Assembly: GCA_002951995.1 (NCBI GenBank)
Contig: CP019797.1
Coordinates: 3,596,865-3,660,864, forward strand
DNA length: 64,000 nt
Direction of reading: 5' to 3'
Origin: Stenotrophomonas acidaminiphila
GTDB taxonomy: Bacteria; Pseudomonadota; Gammaproteobacteria; Xanthomonadales; Xanthomonadaceae
The notes beneath the pieces were generated by a model that was not told the DNA's origin, did no database searches, and worked only from the letters and a program-made list of their open reading frames with translations. Shown here in pieces: positions 9,213-17,654 of this stretch; position 1 is the stretch's first letter, and every line of letters starts with the position of its first letter. A program made the translations under genes and the position numbers.

Positions 9213-10226
9213 ATGAGCCAGTGGTACTTCCACACCCCCGGACACTCCGACCGTATCGGCCCGCTCGACGACGAGGCCGCCCGCCGCCACGCCCAGCTGC
9301 ACCGTGACGCCCTGGCCTGGCGCGAGGGGCTGCAGGGCTGGCAGCCGGCCGGGTCGCTGCCCGAGCTCGGCGGGCAGGCGTCGCCACCGCCGATGCCGCC
9401 ACCGGTCGGCGGGCGCCGCAACCGCGCCGATGACATCGACTTCCGCATCGTCGGCCACGAGATGCAGTTCGTGGAGATCGAGCTGGACCCGGGCGAAAGC
9501 GCCATCGCCGAGGCCGGCGCGCTGATGTACAAGGACGCCGCGGTGCGCATGGATACCGTGTTCGGTGACGGCCGCCACGAAAGCGAGGGCGCCGGGTTCA
9601 TGGACAAGCTGCTGTCGGCGGGCAAGCGCGTGATCACCGGTGAGAGCCTGTTCGCCACGCTCTACACGCACGGCGGCCAGGGCAAGGCCAGGGTCGCCTT
9701 CGCCGCGCCCTACCCGGGTACCGTGCTGCCGATGAAGCTCGACGAGCACGGCGGCAAGCTGATCTGCCAGAAGGACAGCTTCCTGGCCGGCGCGCGCGGG
9801 GTGCAGGTCGGGGTGCACCTGCAGCGCAAGGTGATGACCGGCCTGTTCGGCGGCGAGGGGTTCATCATGCAGAAGCTGGAGGGCGACGGCTGGGTGTTCG
9901 TGCATGCCGGCGGCTGCGTGGTCGAACGCGAGCTGGCCGCCGGCGAGCGCATCGACGTGGATACCGGCTGCGTGGTCGCCTACCACGCCGGGGTGGACAT
10001 GGACGTGCGCCGCGTGGCCGGCCTGAAGAGCATGTTCTTCGGCGGCGAAGGCGTATTCCTGGCCACCCTCACCGGACCGGGCAAGGTGTGGCTGCAGTCG
10101 CTGCCGTTCTCGCGCCTGGCCGGGCGCATGTACGCGGCCGCACCGCAGGGCGGCGGCCAGAGCCGCGGCGAAGGCTCGGTGCTGGGCGGGCTGGGGCGCA
10201 TCCTGGACGGCGACAACCGGTTCTGA
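9213..10226 (+). CDS. TIGR00266/AIM24-family protein with N-terminal GYF_2 domain
   Basis: 337 residues from MSQWYFHTPGHSDRIGPLDD. Residues 1-50 form a GYF_2 (DUF4339) module, judged from WYFHTPG...GPL and WREGLQGWQP, usually a protein-interaction unit. Residues ~75-330 are an AIM24/TIGR00266 beta-sandwich domain: repeated Gly-rich strands such as LDPGESAIAEAGALMYKD, AGARGVQVG, GLFGGEGFIMQKLEGDG and FHAGG-like repeats. The two are separated by a Pro-rich linker (PPPMPPPVGG). Function is unknown in bacteria. A longer in-frame start at 9165 would add 16 residues without domain content. Confidence 0.88.
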   Translation: MSQWYFHTPGHSDRIGPLDDEAARRHAQLHRDALAWREGLQGWQPAGSLPELGGQASPPPMPPPVGGRRNRADDIDFRIVGHEMQFVEIELDPGESAIAEAGALMYKDAAVRMDTVFGDGRHESEGAGFMDKLLSAGKRVITGESLFATLYTHGGQGKARVAFAAPYPGTVLPMKLDEHGGKLICQKDSFLAGARGVQVGVHLQRKVMTGLFGGEGFIMQKLEGDGWVFVHAGGCVVERELAAGERIDVDTGCVVAYHAGVDMDVRRVAGLKSMFFGGEGVFLATLTGPGKVWLQSLPFSRLAGRMYAAAPQGGGQSRGEGSVLGGLGRILDGDNRF

Positions 10227-10329
10227 GCCACCGCGGCCGGACAGGCCGCCGCGCGGGCCGGCGCCGCTTGTCGGCGTGCGCGCGCCCTCGCATACTCGCC
10301 GCAATCACCTGCAGGGATGGAGGGGTGGC

Positions 10330-10926
10330 ATGGACGCGCAGGACGATGTCTACGCGGCACCACGGGCGGCGCTGGTCGCCGCTCCCACGGAACGGCCGCG
10401 CCTGCCGCCGTTCTACGTGGTGTCCGTGACCAAGCTGGTACTGCTCTCGTTCGCCACCCTGGGGCTGTATTCGCTGTACTGGTTCTGGCGTCACTGGAAA
10501 CTGCACAAGCTCGACAGGAAGCTCGACATCTGGCCGGTCCCGCGCGCCCTCTTCTCGATCTTCTTCGCCCACGGCCTGAACCGCGAAATCGACCAGCGGC
10601 TGCAACGCTCCGGCAGCCGCCATGCCTGGTCACCTGGCGCCTGGGCCACGTTGTTCGTGGTCTCGGCGATCAGCGGCCGCATCATCAGCCGCGTCCCCGA
10701 TTCGGTGCTGCCATTCGGGCCGGGTTTCGGGCTGATCGTACTGAGCCTGGCCGGCGGCACCCTGGCGATGGTCCACGCGCAGCGCGCAGCCAACCTGGCC
10801 AGCGGCGACCCCGCGGGCGCGGCGAATGCGCGGCTGACGCTGGCCAACTGGCTCTGGCTGGTGCCGGGCGGCCTGTTCTGGCTGATGTCGCTGGCCAGCC
10901 TGGTGCTGCTGACCGGCGACGCCTGA
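10330..10926 (+). CDS. DUF4234-like membrane protein
   Basis: 198 residues starting MDAQDDVYAAPRAALV, preceded by a purine-rich ribosome site (AGGGATGGAGG). Residues ~27-70 (FYVVSVTKLVLLSFATLGLYSLYWFWRHWK) match the DUF4234 pattern: a membrane segment ending in a LYSLYWFW stretch and basic residues. Three further hydrophobic segments follow (residues ~105-185). Nothing catalytic is visible. It lies between the AIM24-family gene and a patatin-like gene with gaps of about 100 bases, so co-transcription is possible but not required. Confidence 0.75.
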   Translation: MDAQDDVYAAPRAALVAAPTERPRLPPFYVVSVTKLVLLSFATLGLYSLYWFWRHWKLHKLDRKLDIWPVPRALFSIFFAHGLNREIDQRLQRSGSRHAWSPGAWATLFVVSAISGRIISRVPDSVLPFGPGFGLIVLSLAGGTLAMVHAQRAANLASGDPAGAANARLTLANWLWLVPGGLFWLMSLASLVLLTGDA

Positions 10927-11042
10927 TCGCCACCACGCGGCGGCAACGAAGTGGCGCCTAAACGGCCGCGCGGCCGGCGCGGCCCGTGCCCGGCGCAAAG
11001 CGCTATGCTGGCGCCCTTTTCAACGCCCCCCACCCGTTCATC

Positions 11043-12077
11043 ATGAAGCCGCGCACCGTCCGCCTGCTGCTGTCCCTTTCGCTGTCCGGCCTGCTGGCCG
11101 CGTGCGGCGGCGAGAACGTGAAGCCCGCGGCGCCGGCCGCGGGCCGGCCGGTCACCGCGGCCAAGCCGGTGAAGATCGGCGTGGCGCTGGGCGGCGGCGC
11201 GGCCAAGGGCTTCGCCCATATCGGCGTGATCAAGATGCTGGAAGCCAACGGCTTCGAGCCGGTGGTGGTGTCAGGGACCAGTGCCGGCAGCGTGGTCGGC
11301 GCGCTGTACGCCAGTGGCATGAATGCCTTCGACATGCAGCAGAAGGCGGTATCGCTGGACCAGGCCAGCATCCGCGACGTGCGCCTGTTCTCCGGCGGCC
11401 TGATCCAGGGCCAGAAGCTGCAGGACTACGTCAACGCGCAGGTCGCCAACAAGCCCGCCGAGCAGCTGAAGAAGCCGTTCGCGGCGGTGGCCACGCAGCT
11501 GGAGACCGGCGAGCGCGCGGTGTTCGTGCGCGGCAACGTCGGCCAGGCGGTGCGCGCGTCCAGCGCGGTGCCGGGGGTGTTCGAACCGGTCACCATCGGC
11601 GGCAAGACGTTCGTCGATGGCGGCGTGGTCAGCCCGGTGCCGGTGGATGCCGCACGCCAGCTCGGCGCCGAGTTCGTCATCGCCGTGGACATTTCCAGCA
11701 AGGCCAGCGGGCAGCGCCCGAGCGGCCTGCTGGGCACGGTCAACCAGTCCATCGCGATCATGGGCCAGCGCCTGGGCGAACAGGAGCTGGCGCGTGCCGA
11801 CGTGGTGATCCGGCCGCAGGTGCTGGACATCGGCGCGGCCGATTTCGAACAGCGCGGGCGCGCCATCCTCGAGGGCGAGAAAGCGGCGATGGCGGCGATG
11901 CCGCAGATCCGCGCCGGTGTCGCCCGCCTGCAGCAGGCGCACGCGGCCAGCGCACGCAACGCCGATGCGCGGGCCAGCGCCGCCGCGGCCGAGGCCTACC
12001 AGCGCTGCCTGGACGGGCGTTCGCGGCTGGACAAGCTGCGCGGCAAGGAAGGCAGCTGCACCGCGCCGTCGCGCTGA
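11043..12077 (+). CDS. Patatin-like phospholipase lipoprotein (RssA-like)
   Basis: 344 residues. The N-terminus is a lipoprotein signal (LLLSLSLSGLLAACGG). The patatin Ser-Asp dyad is complete: oxyanion GGGAAKGFAHIGV, nucleophile elbow GTSAGS and the DGG motif in FVDGGVVSPVPV. It therefore belongs to the bacterial RssA/NTE-type acyl hydrolases acting on phospholipids, here probably anchored in the envelope. The C-terminal ~70 residues are Ala-rich and helical (KAAMAAMPQIRAGVARLQQ). The start is chosen at MKPRTVRLLL, since upstream codons carry no signal sequence. Confidence 0.9.
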   Translation: MKPRTVRLLLSLSLSGLLAACGGENVKPAAPAAGRPVTAAKPVKIGVALGGGAAKGFAHIGVIKMLEANGFEPVVVSGTSAGSVVGALYASGMNAFDMQQKAVSLDQASIRDVRLFSGGLIQGQKLQDYVNAQVANKPAEQLKKPFAAVATQLETGERAVFVRGNVGQAVRASSAVPGVFEPVTIGGKTFVDGGVVSPVPVDAARQLGAEFVIAVDISSKASGQRPSGLLGTVNQSIAIMGQRLGEQELARADVVIRPQVLDIGAADFEQRGRAILEGEKAAMAAMPQIRAGVARLQQAHAASARNADARASAAAAEAYQRCLDGRSRLDKLRGKEGSCTAPSR

Positions 12078-12093
12078 GCGCGGCACGCCGCGG

Positions 12094-13323
12094 CTAGGAC
12101 CGCGTGTACTGCAGCTGCACCCAGAGTTTGTCGGCATCGCGGGTGCGCAGTGCGTCGGCACTGCGGTAGCGCGCGGCCTTGAGCAGCACGCTCAGGCCCT
12201 TGAGCTGCGGCACTGCGCGCTCCCACGACAGGTTGAGTTCGTGCCCGTAGCGGTAGCTGCCGCGATCGCTGCGGAAATCGTGGTACCACGCCTGCGCCTT
12301 GCCGCCGGCCAACGGCACCACCACGCCCGCATACGCATCGCGCAGGCCATCGGCGGGCGTGGTCAGGAACTGGTCGGCCCACCCCTGGAAGGCGTGCTTG
12401 GTCGCCAGCGGCGTCTGGAACGCGCGATTGCCGGGGCCACCCGCACCGGCGCCGAGCACTTCATAGCCGAGCGTGCTTTTCACCTCGCCGGCGGCATGGC
12501 TGGCCTCGCCCAGCCAGTAGCGGCTGTCCAGCGACCACGGGTTGCCGTGGCCATCGACCTGGCGCGCATGTTCCAGCACGTAGCCGAAGGCGCCGTGGCT
12601 GCCCTGCACGCGCAGGCCGGTGGTGTCGGCCGACAGCGTGCCGCGCGGCGCGCCCGCGGCCACCGCCACGTTCTCCAGGTCCAGGCGGTAGTGGTAGCCG
12701 GTGAACGCCAGCTGCGTGCCGGGCGCGAACCGCGCCTGCAGCAGGTGGCTGTCGCCGTGGATGTTGGCCGGCGCGGTGAGGCTGGGGGCCGGCGGTTGGT
12801 CCGGGCCGAACACGCTGTTGATGTTGGTCACGTAGGCGTAGGTCAGCTTCCAGCGGGCGGCCGGCGCCAGTTCCATCATCGCGCCGTCATAGGTCTGCTC
12901 GTTCTGGCGCCAGCCCACGCCGCCGACGAAACGCTGGTTGCCCAGGTTGATGCGCTGGCGGCCCAGCTGCACGTTGCCGTGGCCGCCGTCGTAGCGCAGC
13001 AGCGCCTGGTTGAGTTCGACGTAGTCCGGGTCGGCCACGGTCGGGTAGCGGGTGCGGCCGTTGCGGGTGTCGTTGAAGCGTTCGCCGCCCAGGTGGGCCA
13101 CGCCATCCACCTCGCCCAGCGCCGACCAGCCATGCCAGCGCGCGGTGCGATAACCCAGCCGCAGCCGGGCGCTGTGGGCGTCGGCGTCGCGGGCGATGCC
13201 GTCCTGCGCGACATGCTCGTAGCGGTAGCGCAGGTCCAGCAACGGCACTCCGCCGGCATCGGCCGCCAGCGCCGGGGCGGCGACCAGCAGGAGAGGCAGG
13301 GCAGCAGCAAGGCGGATCGACAT
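12094..13323 (-). CDS. Alginate-export-like outer membrane porin
   Basis: 409 residues with a signal peptide (MSIRLAAALPLLLVAAPALAADA). The rest is alternating beta-strand sequence ending in an aromatic-rich final strand (KLWVQLQYTRS) as for an outer-membrane barrel. The N-terminal VPLLDLRYRYEHVAQDG and the later LGRQRINLGNQRFVGGVGWRQNEQTYDG are typical of the alginate export (AlgE-type, PF13372) family, which in many non-alginate producers serves as a general porin. It is convergent with the patatin gene, only 16 bases apart. An upstream in-frame start exists but lacks a signal sequence. Confidence 0.85.
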   Translation of the reverse strand: MSIRLAAALPLLLVAAPALAADAGGVPLLDLRYRYEHVAQDGIARDADAHSARLRLGYRTARWHGWSALGEVDGVAHLGGERFNDTRNGRTRYPTVADPDYVELNQALLRYDGGHGNVQLGRQRINLGNQRFVGGVGWRQNEQTYDGAMMELAPAARWKLTYAYVTNINSVFGPDQPPAPSLTAPANIHGDSHLLQARFAPGTQLAFTGYHYRLDLENVAVAAGAPRGTLSADTTGLRVQGSHGAFGYVLEHARQVDGHGNPWSLDSRYWLGEASHAAGEVKSTLGYEVLGAGAGGPGNRAFQTPLATKHAFQGWADQFLTTPADGLRDAYAGVVVPLAGGKAQAWYHDFRSDRGSYRYGHELNLSWERAVPQLKGLSVLLKAARYRSADALRTRDADKLWVQLQYTRS

Positions 13324-13456
13324 GGAGGTGCTCCGGGTGGGGATGGCGCCATCGTCGGCGCCGGCCCCCGCGACCACCATGACGCCGATCAAGCCAACGG
13401 CGATCACCGGTGGATCCGGCGCCCGGCCGCAGTGCGTCGGGCAGCGCCGGCCGGCG

Positions 13457-13942
13457 TCAACCGCGACCGAGCTGCGACAACGGCAGCGCGCGGAACTCCT
13501 TGACGGTACGCAGCACGAAGCTGGAATTCACGTCGGCCACGCCGGTGGCGTCCAGCAGCTTGTCGAGCAGGAACGCCGAGAAGTGGTCCAGGTCGCGCAC
13601 GTAGATGTGCAGCAGGTAATCCATGTCGCCGGTGAGCGCATGGCAGGCCACGACTTCGTCCCACAACTGCACTGCCTCGACGAAATGGCCGATCGCCGCC
13701 TGCCCGTGCTTGGACAACTGCACGCGCACGAACGCCTGCAGGCCCAGGCCGATGGCGCGCGGCTCCAGGCGCGCGCCATAACCGGCGATCACCCCGTCCG
13801 CTTCCAGCCGCTGCACCCGGCGCAGGCAGGCCGACGGCGAGAGGTTCACCCGCGTGGCCAGTTCGGCATTGGTGGCGCGACCGTGCTGCTGGATCTCCGC
13901 CAGCAGGCGCAGATCAGTGCGGTCGAGGGAGATGGCGTTCAT
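13457..13942 (-). CDS. Lrp/AsnC-family regulator, divergent from phhA
   Basis: 161 residues: an N-terminal winged helix-turn-helix (LDRTDLRLLAEIQQHGRATNAELA, NLSPSACLRRVQRLEADGVI) and a C-terminal RAM ligand domain (VVACHALTGDMDYLLHIYVRDLDHFSAFL with the GDMDYLL turn). Members are local or global regulators of amino-acid metabolism and bind amino acids through the RAM domain. Its divergence from the phenylalanine hydroxylase gene across 128 bases points to control of phenylalanine breakdown. The start is MNAISLDRTD; the longer frame upstream would run into the phhA leader. Confidence 0.93.
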   Translation of the reverse strand: MNAISLDRTDLRLLAEIQQHGRATNAELATRVNLSPSACLRRVQRLEADGVIAGYGARLEPRAIGLGLQAFVRVQLSKHGQAAIGHFVEAVQLWDEVVACHALTGDMDYLLHIYVRDLDHFSAFLLDKLLDATGVADVNSSFVLRTVKEFRALPLSQLGRG

Positions 13943-13945
13943 TTT

Positions 13946-13983
13946 GTTGCCCCGCAACATTGAATCGACGCAATAATCTTGCG
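13946..13983. promoter_or_regulatory. Paired dyads in the Lrp-phhA intergenic region
   Basis: Two inverted repeats sit side by side just upstream of the regulator start: GTTGC-CCC-GCAAC (13946-13958) and CGCAA-TAATC-TTGCG (13969-13983). Their centres are 24 bases apart, about two helical turns, and both are built on GCAA/TTGC. This suits cooperative binding by an Lrp-type octamer, possibly the divergently encoded regulator. The role is inferred from position and symmetry only. Confidence 0.5.
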
Positions 13984-14070
13984 CCATGCCGCTTGCCAAG
14001 CGCAATTTCGCACACCTGTTGCGCGGCCGGATTTCTACCATCAGGGCGATCCACTTTCCGGAATGCCGCC

Positions 14071-14961
14071 ATGGACACGTCCCCGCGCCGCGTAGAACAC
14101 CAGCAGACCGACAAGGGCTATGTGCCGGTCTACACCACCGCCGTGGTGGAGCAGCCGTGGGACGGCTACAGCGCCGACGACCACGCCACCTGGAGCACGC
14201 TGTACCGGCGCCAGCGCGAACTGCTGGTCGGCCGCGCCTGCCGCGAATTCCTCGATGCCCAGGACGAGATGGGCATGAGCGAGCACATGATCCCGCGCTT
14301 CGACCAGCTCAACGAGGTACTGGGCGCGGCCACCGGCTGGACCCTGGTGGGCGTGGAGGGACTGCTGCCGGAACTGGACTTCTTCGAGCACCTGGCCAAC
14401 CGCCGGTTCCCGGTGACGTGGTGGATCCGCCGCCCCGACCAGATCGACTACATCGCCGAGCCGGACCTGTTCCACGACCTGTTCGGCCACGTGCCGCTGT
14501 TGATGAACCCGGTGTTCGCCGACTACATGGCCGCCTACGGCCGCGGCGGCGTCAAGGCGCACGCCATCGGCGCGGACGCGCTGCAGAACCTCACCCGCCT
14601 GTACTGGTACACGGTGGAGTTCGGCCTGATCGACACCGCCGACGGCCTGCGCATCTACGGCGCCGGCATCGTCTCGTCCAAGGGCGAGTCGCTGTATTCG
14701 CTGGAGTCGGCGGCGCCCAACCGCATCGGTTTCGATCTGGAGCGGATCATGCGTACCCGCTACCGCATCGACACCTTCCAGAAGACCTACTTCGTGATCG
14801 ACAGCTTCGAGCAGCTGATGGCGGCGACCGAGCCGGATTTCACCCCGCTCTACGCACGGCTCGCCGACCAGGCGCACCTGCCGGCCGGCGACGTGCAGGA
14901 CGGCGACCGGGTGTTGCAGCGCGGCAGCGGCGAAGGCTGGGCCGACGGCGGCGACGTCTGA
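14071..14961 (+). CDS. phhA: Phenylalanine 4-monooxygenase
   Basis: Pterin- and iron-dependent hydroxylase that converts phenylalanine to tyrosine, the first step of phenylalanine breakdown. 296 residues from MDTSPRRVEHQQTDKGYVPVYTT, the normal size for the single-domain bacterial enzyme. The iron site is seen in DLFHDLFGHVPLL (two His) with the downstream Glu in RLYWYTVEFGL. The GIVSSKGE segment is also conserved. No regulatory ACT domain is present, as usual in bacteria. It is divergent from an Lrp-type regulator and followed by a clear terminator, so it is probably monocistronic. Confidence 0.96.
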   Translation: MDTSPRRVEHQQTDKGYVPVYTTAVVEQPWDGYSADDHATWSTLYRRQRELLVGRACREFLDAQDEMGMSEHMIPRFDQLNEVLGAATGWTLVGVEGLLPELDFFEHLANRRFPVTWWIRRPDQIDYIAEPDLFHDLFGHVPLLMNPVFADYMAAYGRGGVKAHAIGADALQNLTRLYWYTVEFGLIDTADGLRIYGAGIVSSKGESLYSLESAAPNRIGFDLERIMRTRYRIDTFQKTYFVIDSFEQLMAATEPDFTPLYARLADQAHLPAGDVQDGDRVLQRGSGEGWADGGDV

Positions 14962-14986
14962 GCGGCGCATCGCGGGACATGCACAC

Positions 14987-15014
14987 CAAAGCGCCGCCCA
15001 CGGGCGGCGTTTTC
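14987..15014. terminator. Bidirectional terminator after phhA
   Basis: CGCCGCCC (14992-14999) pairs with GGGCGGCG (15002-15009) across a 2-base loop, followed by TTTT on the plus strand and preceded by AAA, giving T-rich 3' ends both ways. It separates the convergent phhA and DUF2306 genes. Confidence 0.8.
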
Positions 15015-15039
15015 GTTGGCAGCTGGCGCACGCCGCGGC

Positions 15040-15741
15040 TCACCGCGCGGGCACGGGCCGGCGGCCGTACCTGCGGTCCAGGCGGAGGCCGATGACCACC
15101 GCCACCACCACCGGCGCCATCCACGGGAACAGCTCGACCAGCAGCGGCGGCACCGCGGCGTGCGCCTGCAGCCACTGCCACAGCGGGCGCATGCCGATGC
15201 CAAGGAACGCCACGTGGGTGGCGATGCCCGCGCCCAGCATGGACTGGTAGTGCTGGCGCAGTGCCCAGTCCGGGCGCGACGGGCCGCGACGGGCGAACTT
15301 CCACATGCGCCCGCCCACCCACAGGCCGATCGTGGAGAAGCCCAGGAACAGCAGCTGGCCATGGCGGACGCCGACCACCAGCGTGGCCAGCGCCAGCAGC
15401 AGCACCGGCCACAGCGCCAGTTTCCAGCCGACGCGCGCCACCAGCCGCTTCCAGTCGCGCTTGTCGGTGACCGCGCGCCATGCCAGCCAGGCAGCGTTGC
15501 CGGTGAGGGCCATCAGGTAGGCCAGGAACAGCGCCGACAGCGGCTGCTTGCGGAACCAGGCGTACTCCACGGTGATCGGCAGCGCGGTGGCGACGATCGC
15601 CGCCATCGCCAGCAGGTACACCTTGCCCAGCGCACGATGCCGCGGCGAGCCCTTCTTCATCAGCGCCGCCGACCAGAAGCCGGCCAGCGCGACCACCCCG
15701 GCCAGCACATGCAGCGCGACGAACAACGAATACCCAGGCAT
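15040..15741 (-). CDS. DUF2306-like seven-helix membrane protein
   Basis: 233 residues from MPGYSLFVALHVLAGVVALAG. The first helix followed by KKGSPRHRALGKVYLLAMAAI is the typical entry of the DUF2306 family (a basic His-Arg turn between helices 1 and 2). About seven hydrophobic segments follow; the C-terminus is Arg-rich. The function of the family is unknown. It is divergent from the sensor kinase gene with 162 bases between the starts and ends towards the phhA terminator. Confidence 0.75.
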   Translation of the reverse strand: MPGYSLFVALHVLAGVVALAGFWSAALMKKGSPRHRALGKVYLLAMAAIVATALPITVEYAWFRKQPLSALFLAYLMALTGNAAWLAWRAVTDKRDWKRLVARVGWKLALWPVLLLALATLVVGVRHGQLLFLGFSTIGLWVGGRMWKFARRGPSRPDWALRQHYQSMLGAGIATHVAFLGIGMRPLWQWLQAHAAVPPLLVELFPWMAPVVVAVVIGLRLDRRYGRRPVPAR

Positions 15742-15903
15742 GACATCCTCCGATGGCGGCCGGCGGAATGCGGCGGCTGGTGCACAGATTCGTTGCACGG
15801 CGTCGGCCACGGCAGTCGCCGTGGTCACCTCCGGACCCTGCCGGAAGTCACTTTCTGCAGCGTCCCCCTTGCCGCCGGCCGGCGCGCCCACCAGCATGCA
15901 TGC

Positions 15904-17010
15904 ATGGAACTCGGCTCGCAGTCGCGCTGGCGCGGACTTCTCCACCCCCTCAATCTGGCCGGACTGCTCACCTGGTGTGCGGTGGCCTTCACCCTGTCCT
16001 ATGGCGACACCGCGCTGCTGCCCTGGCGCTGGGGCAGTGCCCTGCTGTTCCTGGCCGCCTTCCTGGTGGCCACGGCGCTGCCGCGGGCGTCCTGGCAACG
16101 CGCCGCGCTGCTGCTGGTGGAAGCCATTGCGGCGCTGGCGCTGGTACGGCTGGCGCATTACAGCGGGGTGGCGCCGGCGTTGCTGGTGATGCTGGCGGCG
16201 CAGGTCGCCGCCACCTGGCCGCTGCGCATCGCCCTGCTGGCGGTCGCCGCGCTGGACCTGGGCATGTACGCCGTGCTGCACGGGGTCAACGCGCATGCCG
16301 GGGTGGTGGTGGTGATCTTCGCCGGCTTCCAGGCCTTCGCCATGCTGACCACGCACTACGCGCGCAGCGCCGAGCTGGCCCGCGACCGCCTGGCGCTGGT
16401 CAACGCCGACCTGCTCGCCACCCGTGCGCTGCTGGCCGAAAGCTCGCGCGACGCCGAGCGCCTGCGGCTGTCGCGCGACCTGCACGATGTCGCCGGGCAC
16501 ACGCTCACCGCGCTGCGCCTGCAGCTGCGCGCGCTGGCCACGCAGCCGGGCGCACCGGCTGGGCTGGCATCGTGCGAACGGCTTTCCGCCGAACTGCTGG
16601 GCGACATCCGCGCCGTGGTGCAGTCACTGCGCGACGGCGGCGGGCTGGACATCGCCACCGCCCTGCACGCGCTGGCCGCGCCGCTGCCGCGGCCACGCCT
16701 GCACCTGCAGCTGGACGACAACGTGCGGGTGCGCGACACCGCGCTGGCCGAGGCGCTGCTGCGCTGTGTGCAGGAAGCGCTGACCAACAGCGCGCGCCAC
16801 GGCGACGCGCAGGTGCTGCACGTCGCCCTGCGGCAGCACGACGGGCGCCTGCTGCTGGACATGCACGACGACGGCCGCCTGCGCGGCGAACTGCGCGAGG
16901 GCAACGGCCTGACCGGCATGCGCGAACGCGTCGCCGAGCACGGCGGCAGGCTGCAGCTGCGGCGCAAGCCGGACGGCGCGCTGCACATCCAGGCGGAGTT
17001 CGCGGCATGA
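15904..17010 (+). CDS. Sensor histidine kinase (NarL/DesK-type)
   Basis: 368 residues. Residues ~15-160 contain about five to six membrane helices with no sizeable periplasmic domain, as in DesK-like sensors that read the membrane itself. A coiled linker leads to the HisKA_3 dimerisation helix RLRLSRDLHDVAGHTLTALRLQL, with phospho-accepting His194. The ATPase domain shows the N box (VQEALTNSARHG), a degenerate DDG motif (DMHDDGRLRGEL) and the final GLTGMRERV. The ATGA overlap with the next gene makes the pair a two-component system. The signal is not evident. Confidence 0.92.
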   Translation: MELGSQSRWRGLLHPLNLAGLLTWCAVAFTLSYGDTALLPWRWGSALLFLAAFLVATALPRASWQRAALLLVEAIAALALVRLAHYSGVAPALLVMLAAQVAATWPLRIALLAVAALDLGMYAVLHGVNAHAGVVVVIFAGFQAFAMLTTHYARSAELARDRLALVNADLLATRALLAESSRDAERLRLSRDLHDVAGHTLTALRLQLRALATQPGAPAGLASCERLSAELLGDIRAVVQSLRDGGGLDIATALHALAAPLPRPRLHLQLDDNVRVRDTALAEALLRCVQEALTNSARHGDAQVLHVALRQHDGRLLLDMHDDGRLRGELREGNGLTGMRERVAEHGGRLQLRRKPDGALHIQAEFAA

Positions 17011-17642
17011 GCCGCACCCCGCGCATCGCCCTGGTCGACGACCAGGCCCTGATCCGCGCCGGCCTGCGCGCGTTGCTGCAGCAACAGGGCATCGACATCG
17101 CTTTCGAGGCCGACAGCGGCGAGGCGCTGCTGGCACGCCTGGCGCAGCAGCCGGTGCAGCTGATCGTCTCCGACATCCGCATGCCGGGCATGGATGGCAT
17201 CCAGGCGTTGCAGGCGCTGCGCGCGCGCGGCGACCTGACGCCCTGCCTGTTCCTGACCACCTTCGACGAGAGCGACCTGCTGCTGCGTGCCACCGCGGCC
17301 GGCGCGCAGGGTTTCCTGCTCAAGGACGCCGCGCCGGAAGACCTGCGCGACGCCATCGTGCGCATCGTCGCCGGGCGGACCCTGCTGCAACCGGTCAGCA
17401 CCGACCCGGTACGCCAGCGCTATCGCTACCACGCCGACGATGCGCCGCGCGAGCTGTTCAGCCAGAAGGAAGTGGCGGTGCTGCGGCTGATGGCCGGCGG
17501 CTACAGCAACCGCGAGATCGCCGCCAGCCTGTTCCTGGCCGAGGGCACGGTGAAGAACTACGTCTCGGCCATCCTGGACAAGCTCGACACCCGCGACCGT
17601 ACCCGCGCGGTGCTCAAGGCGATCACGCTGCGGGTCATCTGA
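17007..17642 (+). CDS. LuxR/NarL-family response regulator
   Basis: 211 residues; its ATG overlaps the kinase stop codon. Receiver domain residues 1-120 with the acidic pair Asp11/Asp12, phospho-acceptor Asp56 (VSDIRMPGMDG), Thr in FLTTFDE and Lys in LLKDAAPEDL. C-terminal LuxR-type helix-turn-helix: FSQKEVAVLRLMAGGYSNREIAASLFLAEGTVKNYVSAILDKL. It should bind DNA when phosphorylated by the partner kinase. Its targets are unknown; the adjacent metal-efflux pair has its own regulator. Confidence 0.95.
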   Translation: MSRTPRIALVDDQALIRAGLRALLQQQGIDIAFEADSGEALLARLAQQPVQLIVSDIRMPGMDGIQALQALRARGDLTPCLFLTTFDESDLLLRATAAGAQGFLLKDAAPEDLRDAIVRIVAGRTLLQPVSTDPVRQRYRYHADDAPRELFSQKEVAVLRLMAGGYSNREIAASLFLAEGTVKNYVSAILDKLDTRDRTRAVLKAITLRVI

Positions 17643-17654
17643 GCGCCGCCGTGC

